DNA from: CAG-390 sp003523225
Lineage (GTDB): Bacteria; Bacillota; Clostridia; Oscillospirales; CAG-272
Direction: 5' to 3'
Assembly (NCBI GenBank): GCA_902461815.1
Contig: CABPZE010000001.1
Coordinates: 124,001-188,000 of the forward strand
DNA length: 64,000 nucleotides
The position numbers were made by a program, and so were the translations under genes. Shown in pieces: positions 8,704 through 17,509 of this stretch; within the stretch, counting starts at the first letter, position 1, and every line of letters begins with the position of its first letter. The notes under the pieces are model-generated. The model saw nothing but the letters and a program-made list of their open reading frames with translations, searched no databases and had not been told where the DNA came from.

Positions 8704-8811
8704 CGCACAGCACGACCTGCATGACGGATGACTCCGCCGGGTCGTATTTATTATTTCCCTGTATCCTAACTGCGCGCATCTGCCGACATCAGTTGATCCG
8801 GTTCTGATAAA

Positions 8812-8840
8812 ATAATACCACATTCGCGTTTGTTTGTAAA
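8812..8840 (-). promoter_or_regulatory. Sigma-A promoter for uraA
   Basis: On the minus strand: -35 TTTACA (8835-8840), exactly 17 bases, and -10 TATTAT (8812-8817). This implies a 5' leader of about 225 bases before the ATG at 8577. Confidence 0.6.
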
Positions 8841-9082
8841 TAGTAAATGTCGAATTTGAGAAGTAAAAAAATTGAGCTTGTAAAAGTTGTTTTTTGTCCA
8901 ATTTATCCAAATTGACAAAGCGGGAATATACGGCAACGTAAAACAGCGCTCTGGTGAGGGCTTGCAATGACGTATGTCGGTGCTGCCTTGTGGCATGGTC
9001 TCAATATGTGCGTTAAGATTATTTTTAATTCCGGGAAACAATGTAAAAATGAATAGCTGCGGGAAAAGACATGCAAAATGAC

Positions 9083-9111
9083 TTGACAAAACGCCGTTTG
9101 AGGGATATAAT
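9083..9111 (+). promoter_or_regulatory. Consensus sigma-A promoter for rpiR-type regulator operon
   Basis: A perfect TTGACA (9083-9088), a 17-base spacer and a perfect TATAAT (9106-9111), 44 bases before the start codon. Confidence 0.8.
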
Positions 9112-9155
9112 TTAATTGAATAAAATCACAATGCGTCGGGGGAGCGGAACAGTCA

Positions 9156-10019
9156 ATGAATAATAATTTGCTCGTACTTATGGAGAAGCGGATGCCCGAA
9201 TTTTCAAAAGGGCAGAAACGCATAGCCCGGTATATTCTTGCTCATTACGACAAAGCGGCGTATATGACAGCGTCGCGTTTGGGCTCTATTGTTGAAGTTT
9301 CGGAATCAACTGTTGTGCGTTTTGCAATAGAGATAGGTTTTGACGGCTATCCTGAGATGCAAAGAGCGCTGCAGGAGCTTATCCGCACCAGACTTACGGC
9401 GGTTCAGCGCGTGGATATAACAAACAATCTGATAGGTGACGACGATGTTCTTGACAGGGTTCTGGCGGCGGATGCCGAGAAGATCCGACGCACGCTTGAC
9501 GAGGTAGACCGCAGCTCCTTTGAGGCCGCTGTCGATAAAATAATCTCCGCAAAATCGATATATATTATCGGGGTGCGCTCATCCTCCGCCCTTGCAGGAT
9601 TTCTGAATTTCAACTTCAGAATGATACTTGATAATGTTAGATTTGTGCAGACCACCTCGGGAAGCGAGATGTTTGAGCAGATAATGAATATCGGTCCGGA
9701 CGATGTTCTGATAGCGATAAGCTTCCCGCGCTACTCAAAGCGGATAATCAACGCTGTTGAGTATGCTTCCGAGGCAGGGGCTGATGTTATCTCGATAACA
9801 GACAGCCATCAGTCGCCCATCGCCTCGGGCGCTGACCAGCTTCTGCTTGCAAGAAGCGATATGGTCTCTTTTGTGGATTCTCTGGTCGCTCCGCTTTCTA
9901 TTATCAACGCAATGATAGTTGCGGTGGCACGCAAGAAGCCGGATGAAATACGCAAGAGGCTTGAAAAGCTTGAGCAGATCTGGGACGAATATGACGTATA
10001 TGACAAAACGCAAGGCTGA
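9156..10019 (+). CDS. MurR/RpiR family transcriptional regulator
   Basis: A 287-residue regulator. Residues ~1-77 form the RpiR-type helix-turn-helix domain (FSKGQKRIARYIL, then TASRLGSIVEVSESTVVRFAIEIGFDGYPEMQ). Residues ~125-260 form a SIS sugar-phosphate-binding domain (SIYIIGVRSSSALAGFLNF, then DDVLIAISFPRYSKRIINA and GADVISITDSHQSPIA). Family members sense phosphosugars and control sugar or amino-sugar catabolism. It stands directly upstream of an HI0933-type flavoprotein gene, which overlaps its end. No sugar gene is adjacent, so the regulon is unclear. A consensus promoter drives it. Confidence 0.9.
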   Translation: MNNNLLVLMEKRMPEFSKGQKRIARYILAHYDKAAYMTASRLGSIVEVSESTVVRFAIEIGFDGYPEMQRALQELIRTRLTAVQRVDITNNLIGDDDVLDRVLAADAEKIRRTLDEVDRSSFEAAVDKIISAKSIYIIGVRSSSALAGFLNFNFRMILDNVRFVQTTSGSEMFEQIMNIGPDDVLIAISFPRYSKRIINAVEYASEAGADVISITDSHQSPIASGADQLLLARSDMVSFVDSLVAPLSIINAMIVAVARKKPDEIRKRLEKLEQIWDEYDVYDKTQG

Positions 10020-11304
10020 GGAACGCAGGGAAGCTGAACCTGCAGGAAATATGCCGCGCCCGGAAGTTGCGGTTATCGGGGGCGGAGCCGCCGGTATGAT
10101 GACCGCCGCCACTGCCGCAAGGCATGGTGCGGCGGTCACTCTTTTTGAGCGCGAGGAAAAACGCGGCAGAAAGCTCGGAATTACCGGGAAGGGAAGATGC
10201 AATCTGACCAACGACTGCACGCGCGACGAGTTCATGGAGAATGTCCCCGGAAACGCGCGGTTTATGTTTGCTTCATTTTCCGCTTTTGATCCGCGCGCGG
10301 TGATGGAATATTTCGAATCTCTCGGAGTTCCGCTGAAGGTTGAACGGGGAAGAAGGGTCTTTCCGGTTTCCGACCGCGCCGGAGACGTGGTTTTTGCACT
10401 TGCGCGTGAGGTGGATTCATCGGGATGCCGCACTGTTCATGCCCGCGTCGAAGATATAAAGGTCAATGACGTAGGCGGGTTCACCGTAACGACCGCCGCC
10501 GGAAGCCGGAGCTTTGACCGTGTTGTCATTGCAACGGGCGGCATGTCGTACCCGCGTACAGGTTCAACCGGAGACGGCTATGCTTTTGCGCGTAGTATGG
10601 GACATATGGTGACAGAGCTGCGCCCGTCTCTTGTGCCTATTGAATCCGGGGCGGCCCTTTGCCGTGAGGCGATGGGGCTTACGCTGAAAAATGTATCACT
10701 GACTGTAAGGGACGCACAGAGTGGTAAAAATGTTTTTTCAGACTTCGGCGAATTGCTGTTTACGCATTTCGGGCTTTCAGGACCATTGGCGCTTTCCGCT
10801 TCGGCGGCGATAAGAAATGTCGGAAATACTGCTTATGAAGCGGTGATAGACCTCAAGCCCGCACTCGACGAAAAAACACTTGACCGCAGAGTTCTTTCCG
10901 ACTTTGAAAAATTCCGCAATCGCGATCTCGTTAATTCTTTGGGCGGACTTCTTCCGCAGAAGCTGATTTCCCCGTTTGTGGAGCTTGTCGGTATTGCACC
11001 GGACAAAAAAGTCAACTCAATAACGCGTGCCGAGCGCGCAAGGATAATATCTTGTCTGAAAAACCTTGTTATTCCGATCTCCGGACTGCGTCCTGTTGAG
11101 GAAGCAGTGGTAACGGCGGGAGGAGTATCCGTAAAGGAGATAAACCCGAAGACGATGGAATCCAAGCTGGTTCCGGGGCTTTATTTTGCGGGCGAGATCA
11201 TTGATGTGGACGGATACACCGGGGGCTACAATCTTCAGATAGCGTGGTCTACGGGGCATGCGGCGGGAATCGCAGCGGCTTTTACGGGTAATAATAATCA
11301 CTGA
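9991..11304 (+). CDS. HI0933/YhiN-family FAD-dependent oxidoreductase (aminoacetone oxidase family)
   Basis: A flavoprotein of ~437 residues. The N-terminal Rossmann motif VIGGGAAGMMTAATAARHG binds FAD. The family tags are GRKLGITGKGRCNLTND and VIATGGMSYPRTGSTGDGYAFA. Near the C-terminus is VTAGGVSVKEINPKTMES, followed by GLYFAGEIIDVDGYTGGYNLQIAWSTG, which closes the FAD site. The family is found in Firmicutes just upstream of cmk, as here, and its physiological substrate is poorly defined. I chose the ATG at 9991 (GGGA 5 bases upstream), which overlaps the regulator by 29 bases. ATG 10051 is an alternative that fits the family length equally well. Confidence 0.85.
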   Translation: MTYMTKRKAEERREAEPAGNMPRPEVAVIGGGAAGMMTAATAARHGAAVTLFEREEKRGRKLGITGKGRCNLTNDCTRDEFMENVPGNARFMFASFSAFDPRAVMEYFESLGVPLKVERGRRVFPVSDRAGDVVFALAREVDSSGCRTVHARVEDIKVNDVGGFTVTTAAGSRSFDRVVIATGGMSYPRTGSTGDGYAFARSMGHMVTELRPSLVPIESGAALCREAMGLTLKNVSLTVRDAQSGKNVFSDFGELLFTHFGLSGPLALSASAAIRNVGNTAYEAVIDLKPALDEKTLDRRVLSDFEKFRNRDLVNSLGGLLPQKLISPFVELVGIAPDKKVNSITRAERARIISCLKNLVIPISGLRPVEEAVVTAGGVSVKEINPKTMESKLVPGLYFAGEIIDVDGYTGGYNLQIAWSTGHAAGIAAAFTGNNNH

Positions 11305-11479
11305 TATGTCAGCATGAGGTTTGGTGACATAAATACAATTTTGTGGGATATATCAGAATAACAGGATATTGCATTAGCGGTTCAAGGTTATTTTGACGCT
11401 GTTTGTGAATCCACGGTAAACAAAAAGTAAACAATGCCTCAAGGTTGCAACTTTCGGGGTGAAAAAGGAGTTATTAATA

Positions 11480-12211
11480 ATGATACGCATTGCGATTGAC
11501 GGTCCGAGCGGCGCCGGTAAAAGCTCGCTTGCCAAAGGGCTTGCCGCACGGCTTGGTATCAACTATCTTGACACCGGTGCTCTTTACAGGACAGTAGGAT
11601 ACGCTGCGCGTGAAGCCGGTATCTCTCCGGATGACCGCGAAGCAGTAGTTCGCCTGCTTGAGAGTATTTCGGTCGAAGCGGTATTTGAAAACGGAACGCA
11701 GATGATGTATCTTAACGGCAGAGCACTTGGAGACGAGATACGTCAGCATGAGATCTCGTCATATGCCTCGGCGGTCTCGGCAATTCCCGAAGTGCGTGCC
11801 TTTCTGCTTGAAACGCAGCGCGAGGTCGCGCGGCGTGAAAGCGTGGTGATGGACGGGCGGGACATCGGTACGGTCATAATGCCGGATGCCGACATAAAAA
11901 TATTCCTTACCGCCTCCGCAGAGGAGCGCGCTGAAAGGCGTCGCCGCGAGTTAGCCGAACGTGGCGTGGTCGCAGAATATCCGAAGATACTTGCCGATAT
12001 TAAGGAACGTGACCGCCGTGACAGCGAACGCGATATTGCTCCTCTGCGCGCCGCTCCAGACGCCATATTGCTTGACAATTCCGGTTTTACGCCCGAAATG
12101 AGCACTGAAGCCGCGCTTCGGCTTATATGCGAGCGTTCCGGAGATATCCTGCCGGACGGTGTGTGCGAGGCGTGCAGAACCGACGGCGGAAAGGCGGACG
12201 GCTGCCGATGA
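11480..12211 (+). CDS. cmk: (d)CMP kinase
   Basis: A 243-residue cytidylate kinase converting CMP/dCMP to the diphosphates with ATP. It shows the P-loop DGPSGAGKSSLAKGLA, the LDTGALYRTVGYAA motif that binds the nucleobase, and DGRDIGTVIMPDADIKIFLTA with the LID arginines (RRRREL, RDRRDSERDIAPL). The normal length is ~220, and the extra residues are a cysteine-containing C-terminal tail. The start is set by GGAG 9 bases upstream. The stop overlaps the plsC start (ATGA), so cmk, plsC and ispH/S1 are translationally coupled, a gene order well known in Clostridia. Confidence 0.95.
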   Translation: MIRIAIDGPSGAGKSSLAKGLAARLGINYLDTGALYRTVGYAAREAGISPDDREAVVRLLESISVEAVFENGTQMMYLNGRALGDEIRQHEISSYASAVSAIPEVRAFLLETQREVARRESVVMDGRDIGTVIMPDADIKIFLTASAEERAERRRRELAERGVVAEYPKILADIKERDRRDSERDIAPLRAAPDAILLDNSGFTPEMSTEAALRLICERSGDILPDGVCEACRTDGGKADGCR

Positions 12212-12843
12212 AAAGTAAATTTTATGCGGTTGCACATTTTCTGCTCGCCTGGCTTGTCAAGGTGATCTTTCTTGTCTTTTCAAAAAACCGAAAAAATGAG
12301 CCGCGACTTTCAGAGGGACCGTATATCGTATGTGCGAATCATATATCGGCAATCGATCCCGTGATAATATGCGCGGCAACGCGGCGACAGCAGCCGAGAT
12401 ATATGTCAAAGGCGGAGCTTTTCAGGATCCCGGTGCTGGCTCAGCTGTTAAGGGCGATCGGAGCCTATCCCGTGGATCGCTCTGGTGCGGATGCCGGAGC
12501 CGTCCTCAAAACCGTGAAGATGCTTAAGAGCGGGTATTCCGTGGGTATGTTTCCCCAGGGGACACGTCGTCCGGGAGTCAACCCGGAAGATACGTCGGTT
12601 CGTTCAGGTGTGGGGTTTATCTGTGCACATTCTCACGCGCAAGTGCTTCCCGTTTATCTCAAGGTGCGCGGAAACCGCATGGGCTTTCTTCGCCCGGTCA
12701 AGGTGATCTTCGGCAAGCCGATACAGTACGAGGAATATACCGGTGGCGGAGAATATGAAAAAGATGCCGCGTACATTTCAAAATACATCTTTGCGCGCAT
12801 ATGCGAGCTTGGGCGCGAGGACGTCGGTGATAAGAAGAAATGA
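12208..12843 (+). CDS. plsC: 1-acyl-sn-glycerol-3-phosphate acyltransferase
   Basis: A 211-residue membrane-associated acyltransferase making phosphatidic acid. An N-terminal hydrophobic helix (FLLAWLVKVIFLVF) anchors it. Motif I is NHISAIDP (HxxxxD, catalytic His/Asp) at ~44, and motif III is FPQGTRRPG at ~117. The stop and start codons overlap those of the neighbours by 4 bases on both sides. Its place between cmk and the ispH/S1 fusion is the standard one in Clostridia. Confidence 0.93.
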   Translation: MKSKFYAVAHFLLAWLVKVIFLVFSKNRKNEPRLSEGPYIVCANHISAIDPVIICAATRRQQPRYMSKAELFRIPVLAQLLRAIGAYPVDRSGADAGAVLKTVKMLKSGYSVGMFPQGTRRPGVNPEDTSVRSGVGFICAHSHAQVLPVYLKVRGNRMGFLRPVKVIFGKPIQYEEYTGGGEYEKDAAYISKYIFARICELGREDVGDKKK

Positions 12844-14936
12844 GCTGGAAGTTTGAAAGGGTATTTCCTGAGGGTGGATTTGTCCGTGTTGCCGGAAGCG
12901 CCGGTTTTTGCTTCGGCGTTCGCAGGGCAACACAGCGGGTCGAGCAGGCGATAAAAGAAAAGAAGCCAGGCGACCGCCTTTACACGCTCGGAAAGCTGAT
13001 ACATAATGACAGCTATCTCTCACGTCTTGCCGATGCGGGCGTTGAGGTGATATGTGAGGAGGATATCCCGCGTATCTCACGCGAAGCCGTCAATACAGAT
13101 TCATATGTTTTCATACGCGCTCACGGTATTACCAAAGAGACCGAGGAGTTACTGAAAAGTGCGTCGCGGGAAAATCCGCGCTTTCACTGTATTGACTGTA
13201 CCTGTCCGTATGTCAAGAAGATACACCGCATTGCTGCGGAAAATTCGGGTACTGACGGAAAAGGGGAACGGGAGTTCATACTTATCGGTTCTGCGGAGCA
13301 CCCCGAGGTAAGGGGTATCATGAGCTACTTTGAAGGCAGAAAGAATGCATATGCTACTGCCGAGGAACTGCGTGTTGCGTTAGAACGTGAAAAGATGGAT
13401 TATAATGTAAATACAGTTCCTGTTGTGGCAGCTCAAACCACTCAAAAAATATCTGAGTGGAAAAAAAGTCAAGAAATTATCGAAAAGCTATATACAAGAG
13501 CGATAATTTTTGATACAATATGTAATGTTACGGAATCCCGTCAGCTCGAGGCGGAACGGCTTGCGGCGATGTGTGATCTGATGATAGTTATCGGCGGACA
13601 GGACAGTTCCAACACATCAAAGCTTTGCGCGGTCTGCCGCTCGGTCTGCAATAATACGATCAGAATTGCAGACGCGGGAGAGCTTGGCGGAATCATTCCG
13701 AACACTCACCTTAAGGTGGGAATTGTCGCCGGTGCTTCAACGCCGGACGACATAATAGAGGAGGTATTCAAAACAATGAGCGAAACTAAACTCGACAAGG
13801 TTGAAATTGAAGGTGAAAACTTTGACGAAATGCTCAACTCAGCGTTCAAAACTTTAAATACAGGAGACACCGTTACCGGTACAGTAATCGTCATAAGCGA
13901 TCTCGAGATGAAGCTCGACCTCGGCGCTAAAGTAACCGGTATACTGACCGCCGATCAGACTACAGACGATGCTTCTGTAAAGCTGAGTGAGATGTACAAG
14001 GTCGGCGACCGCATAGATGCGTTCGTCATCCGCGTCAGCGACGTGGACGGTTGCGCGATGCTTTCAAAGAAGCGCGCAGACCTTGACAAGAACTGGCACA
14101 AGATTGCCGAAGCCAAGGAGAACAATGAAACGCTCGAGGCTGTTGTCACCGAAGCGGTAAAGGGCGGCGTTGTGGCTTCCGTTATGGGCGCCCGCGTATT
14201 CATTCCCGCATCCCAGACTGCACTTCCCAAGGAAGCTGATCTTACTCAGCTGGTTGGCAAGACGGTTAAGTTCAAGGTGATCGAGGTCAAGCCCCAGGGC
14301 AAGACCGTAATCGGTTCTATCCGCGCTGCGGCAAGAGAAGAGCGCCGTGCGCTGGAGGACAAGTTCTGGTCTGAGATCGAGGTCGGCAAATACTATCACG
14401 GTACCGTGCGCGGCATGACCGATTACGGTGTGTTTGTTGATCTGGGCGGAGTGGACGGAATGCTCCACAAGAAGGATCTTTCCTGGAGACCGATACATAA
14501 GCCCGCAGACATTCTCAAGCTCGGCGATGAGCTTGACGTGTTCGTAAAGTCCTACAACCCCGAAAAGAAGCAGATATCCCTGGGCTACAGAACCGAGGAG
14601 ACTCATCCGTGGCGCGTTTTCAACTCGCTTTACAAGCTGGGCGACGAGCTTGACGTTACGATCTCAAGCATCATGTCCTACGGCGCTTTCGCCCGTATTA
14701 CAGATGATGTGGACGGACTTATCCATGTGTCGCAGATAGCCCTGACCCGCGTTGACAATCCTGCCGATGTGCTTCAGGTCGGTCAGACTGTCCGTGTCAA
14801 GATCATAAAGATCGATGACGAACAGCAGAGAGTAAGCCTTTCCATCCGCGCAATTCTTGAAGAAGCCGAGCAGGCTGAGGACTCCGCTGACGAGAGTGCA
14901 GAGGTGTCCGAGGATGCTGCGGCAGACGCAGAATAA
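12840..14936 (+). CDS. ispH: Bifunctional 4-hydroxy-3-methylbut-2-enyl diphosphate reductase / ribosomal protein S1-like fusion
   Basis: A 698-residue fusion. Residues ~14-310 are IspH/LytB, the last MEP-pathway enzyme, which reduces HMBPP to IPP/DMAPP using a [4Fe-4S] cluster. The three ligand cysteines are in GFCFGVRRA (C24), CTCPYVKKIH and DTICNVTESRQ, and the C-terminal TPDDIIEEV segment is present. Residues ~320-670 hold four S1 RNA-binding domains (e.g. YYHGTVRGMTDYGVFVDLG and VTISSIMSYGAFARI), with an acidic tail. This fusion is known in Clostridia. An internal Shine-Dalgarno at the junction could also yield free S1 (see separate entry). A strong terminator follows. Confidence 0.95.
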   Translation: MSWKFERVFPEGGFVRVAGSAGFCFGVRRATQRVEQAIKEKKPGDRLYTLGKLIHNDSYLSRLADAGVEVICEEDIPRISREAVNTDSYVFIRAHGITKETEELLKSASRENPRFHCIDCTCPYVKKIHRIAAENSGTDGKGEREFILIGSAEHPEVRGIMSYFEGRKNAYATAEELRVALEREKMDYNVNTVPVVAAQTTQKISEWKKSQEIIEKLYTRAIIFDTICNVTESRQLEAERLAAMCDLMIVIGGQDSSNTSKLCAVCRSVCNNTIRIADAGELGGIIPNTHLKVGIVAGASTPDDIIEEVFKTMSETKLDKVEIEGENFDEMLNSAFKTLNTGDTVTGTVIVISDLEMKLDLGAKVTGILTADQTTDDASVKLSEMYKVGDRIDAFVIRVSDVDGCAMLSKKRADLDKNWHKIAEAKENNETLEAVVTEAVKGGVVASVMGARVFIPASQTALPKEADLTQLVGKTVKFKVIEVKPQGKTVIGSIRAAAREERRALEDKFWSEIEVGKYYHGTVRGMTDYGVFVDLGGVDGMLHKKDLSWRPIHKPADILKLGDELDVFVKSYNPEKKQISLGYRTEETHPWRVFNSLYKLGDELDVTISSIMSYGAFARITDDVDGLIHVSQIALTRVDNPADVLQVGQTVRVKIIKIDDEQQRVSLSIRAILEEAEQAEDSADESAEVSEDAAADAE
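13758..13778 (+). promoter_or_regulatory. Internal ribosome-binding site and ATG at the IspH/S1 junction
   Basis: GAGGAGGT (13758-13765) lies 10 bases before an in-frame ATG (13776) that would start a free ~386-residue S1 protein. The purine run also encodes the conserved IEEV of IspH, so it may be coincidental. Confidence 0.4.
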
Positions 14937-14958
14937 TTTTTCAACCGTATAAACTATG

Positions 14959-15011
14959 CCGGCGACGGTTCATATCCAAGGGTTTGAACCGTCGTCGGTT
15001 TTTGTTTTTTG
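14959..15011 (+). terminator. Intrinsic terminator of the cmk-plsC-ispH/S1 operon
   Basis: A 14-bp stem with one G-U pair (14959-14972 with 14985-14998) followed by a T-rich tract broken by a single G. Confidence 0.9.
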
Positions 15012-15092
15012 TAGAATGTACTTTTTGACGTATTAAAGTGCGTTTCCCAGCGTCACCAGGAAAGAAACAGATAATTATTTGGGATTATGTAC

Positions 15093-15121
15093 TTGAAAAA
15101 ACTCGTATTTGGGTATATAAT
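15093..15121 (+). promoter_or_regulatory. Sigma-A promoter for nagB
   Basis: -35 TTGAAA (15093-15098), a 17-base spacer and a perfect -10 TATAAT (15116-15121), 55 bases before the nagB ATG. Confidence 0.7.
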
Positions 15122-15176
15122 GTTGTTATGACGGTAAACACCGCATGTCATCTTTTGAAAAAAGGTTGGTTTACAA

Positions 15177-15911
15177 ATGAGTATCAGAGATTCGATCAGA
15201 GTATGCCGCGACTATAATGAGATGTCGCGTATGGCGGCGGAGGTATTTGCCGACTACATAAAGAATAATCCCCACGGTATTCTCGGACTTGCCACCGGTT
15301 CTTCTCCCGAGGGGCTTTACGCTTGCCTTGTCGAAAAATATAATAAAGGAGAGCTTGATTTTTCGGGAATAATTTCCTTCAATCTTGACGAATACTATCC
15401 CATAGAGCCGGACAACGACCAGAGCTATCGTTATTTCATGAATCATCATCTGTTTGACCATGTGAATATCAACAAAGGGAATACATTTGTTCCAGACGGC
15501 ACTGCCGCCGATCCTGACGCCTTCTGCCGTGCATACGACGAGCAAATAAAGGCGGCAGGCGGGATAGGTCTTCAGCTTCTTGGCGTTGGTCAGAACGGAC
15601 ATATCGGCTTTAATGAACCTGCGGACGAGCTTATAGGAGGCACTCATCTTACCGAGCTTACCGAAAGCACTATAAAAGCCAATTCGCGGTTCTTTGCATC
15701 TGCCGACGATGTACCGCGCCATGCGATAACTATGGGCATTGACAACATCATGAGCGCCGCAGGTGTGGTACTTGTAGTATCCGGAAAAAACAAACACGAC
15801 GCGCTTATGGCACTGCTCGACGCGCCCGAAGATCCGCATGTACCGGTGACTCTGCTTCGCAGACATAAAAACCTTATGGTATTCTGCGACGAAGACGCTT
15901 ATAACGGCTGA
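15177..15911 (+). CDS. nagB: Glucosamine-6-phosphate deaminase
   Basis: A 244-residue enzyme converting glucosamine-6-phosphate to fructose-6-phosphate plus ammonia. The family motifs are LGLATGSSPEGLYACL (substrate phosphate loop), the SFNLDEYYPIEPDNDQSYRYFM region (catalytic Asp), and LLGVGQNGHIGFNEP with the catalytic His-Glu pair. HAITMGIDNIMSA follows near 185. The length matches NagB. It has its own promoter and is followed 26 bases later by the UPF0340 gene. No nagA is in the window. Confidence 0.94.
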   Translation: MSIRDSIRVCRDYNEMSRMAAEVFADYIKNNPHGILGLATGSSPEGLYACLVEKYNKGELDFSGIISFNLDEYYPIEPDNDQSYRYFMNHHLFDHVNINKGNTFVPDGTAADPDAFCRAYDEQIKAAGGIGLQLLGVGQNGHIGFNEPADELIGGTHLTELTESTIKANSRFFASADDVPRHAITMGIDNIMSAAGVVLVVSGKNKHDALMALLDAPEDPHVPVTLLRRHKNLMVFCDEDAYNG

Positions 15912-15937
15912 AATTATCTGAATTTTGGAGCATCAAA

Positions 15938-16510
15938 ATGACCGATGAGGTAATGATGAAGGAAAAAATCAAGGCGGAAGCGCAGGCGGTTCTTGAAGAA
16001 CTGCTTGAGTCCGCTTCGTTTCGCGCGGGGGACATACTTGTAGTCGGATGTTCGACATCAGAGGTCGTTGGCGGTACGATAGGGAAGAATTCTTCCGCTG
16101 ATGCCGCCGAAGCGATATATGAGGCGATAGCTCCGGTGCTTGCCGAGAGTGGAATATGGCTTGCCGCGCAGTGCTGCGAGCATCTTAACCGAGCGCTTGT
16201 GGTTGAGCGTGAGTGCGCCGAGAGATATGGTCTTGACGAGGTCTGTGTTCGTCCGCAGCCCCACGCCGGAGGCTCATGGGCAACAAAGGTTTACGATTCC
16301 ATGAATGACCCTGTAATGGTTGAGCGTATATCCGCTCACGCCGGAATAGACATCGGTCTGACTCTTATCGGTATGCACCTTCGCCCGGTGGCTGTACCGG
16401 TACGCACAAAGCAGCGCACGATAGGCTGTGCGGCAGTTGTGACAGCGCGTACAAGACCCAAGCTTATCGGCGGAGCGCGAGCGGTCTATCCCGACGGTTT
16501 TTCAAGGTGA
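15938..16510 (+). CDS. UPF0340 / TIGR01440 family protein (YwlG-like)
   Basis: A 190-residue conserved protein of unknown biochemical role, found across Firmicutes. Recognised by the run of conserved segments: DILVVGCSTSEVVGGTIGK, then WLAAQCCEHLNRALVVE, RPQPHAGGSWATKVYD, and MHLRPVAVPVR. The two cysteines with a histidine (QCCEH) are characteristic and look like a possible active or metal site. GGAG lies 8 bases before the ATG. It probably shares the nagB transcript. Confidence 0.88.
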   Translation: MTDEVMMKEKIKAEAQAVLEELLESASFRAGDILVVGCSTSEVVGGTIGKNSSADAAEAIYEAIAPVLAESGIWLAAQCCEHLNRALVVERECAERYGLDEVCVRPQPHAGGSWATKVYDSMNDPVMVERISAHAGIDIGLTLIGMHLRPVAVPVRTKQRTIGCAAVVTARTRPKLIGGARAVYPDGFSR

Positions 16511-16583
16511 ATCGCACAGTGCTGTATCAGCAACACGGTGCGGAAAAAATTTTTCTCAGCTTTCTCAAAAGACAAAAAAATAA

Positions 16584-16613
16584 TTGACATACTGCCGTCC
16601 TGTGTGATATAAT
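16584..16613 (+). promoter_or_regulatory. Consensus sigma-A promoter for minD-like gene
   Basis: A perfect TTGACA (16584-16589), an 18-base spacer and a perfect TATAAT (16608-16613). The expected transcription start is near 16620, which rules out the GTG at 16620 as the translation start. Confidence 0.78.
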
Positions 16614-16652
16614 AGAATCGTGAATTTCGCTTGGGGAGGAGGGGTTACTGAT

Positions 16653-17480
16653 ATGTGCGCTTGCGGGCGACAGACATATATAGTCACCTCCTGTAAGGGC
16701 GGAGTCGGCAAATCGACCGTGGCTGCAAATCTTGCTGCAGCTCTTGCTTACAGCGGTCGGAGGACGCTTATTATCGACTGCGATTTCTCAAACCGCTCGC
16801 TCGACTTGATCTTCGGTTGCGAGGACAGTGTTATTTACGATATCTGCGACCTCACCTCCGGTCGGGTCTCTCCCGACAGGGCAATAATCAGAAGCGAAAG
16901 ATGTGACGAGCTGTTCTTTATTCCTGCTCCGCTTGTTACAAGTGAAACATTTGATTCCGAACAGTTCCGTCGTGCGCTTGACCGTGCCGCGGATTCGGTA
17001 AACGCTGAATTTGTTATAATTGATACTCCCGGTGCTTCGGACGGAATAGTATCGGTCGTTGCTCCGGCAGCGCAGGGCGCGCTGATAATCGCATCTCACC
17101 AACCGACATCCATACGTGGCGCCGAAAAGATGGGCTACATACTCGATGAGCTTGGAATCGGAGAGCAGTACCTGATAATAAATATGTTTGACACTGCTTC
17201 GGTGCTTTCGGGCGACAGACCCGGAGTAAACGAACTTATTGACAAAACACATATAAGACTTCTCGGTGTTATCCCGGCGTCGCCGACACTTGCGGCAGAG
17301 CAGGAAAAGGGCAGACTGGCTGTTGAAGGGAAGCTCACGAAAAAAGGCATAAAGGTAAAAAAAGGCTGCCGCACAGCGGCAGACGCTTTCCGGGAGACGG
17401 CTATGAGGCTTTGCTCCGAGCGCGTGCCTTTAATGTCTGACATGCCGGAGAGGAAACGCAAAAAACTGTTATATACTTAA
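16653..17480 (+). CDS. MinD/ParA-family P-loop ATPase
   Basis: A 275-residue ATPase with the deviant Walker A CKGGVGKST (two lysines) near residue 15. The MinD-like switch regions follow: RRTLIIDCDFSNRSLDLIFG, then YDICDLTSGRVSPDRAI and VIIDTPGASDGIV. True MinD places the division site through MinC and ends in an amphipathic membrane helix. Here the C-terminus is short and very basic (PERKRKKLLYT), without an obvious amphipathic helix, and no minC or minE is adjacent. The neighbour is a methylglyoxal-synthase-like gene, as in classical Clostridia min operons, so common descent is likely. The start at 16653 follows a GGAGGAGGGG ribosome-binding site. Confidence 0.8.
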   Translation: MCACGRQTYIVTSCKGGVGKSTVAANLAAALAYSGRRTLIIDCDFSNRSLDLIFGCEDSVIYDICDLTSGRVSPDRAIIRSERCDELFFIPAPLVTSETFDSEQFRRALDRAADSVNAEFVIIDTPGASDGIVSVVAPAAQGALIIASHQPTSIRGAEKMGYILDELGIGEQYLIINMFDTASVLSGDRPGVNELIDKTHIRLLGVIPASPTLAAEQEKGRLAVEGKLTKKGIKVKKGCRTAADAFRETAMRLCSERVPLMSDMPERKRKKLLYT

Positions 17481-17509
17481 ATAATCATTCTGAAAAGTGA
17501 GGCGGAGTA

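Noticed and set aside
13706..14606. Antisense frames in the S1 part of the IspH-S1 gene
   Set aside because: Shadows of a C-ending-codon-biased ribosomal-protein-like region.
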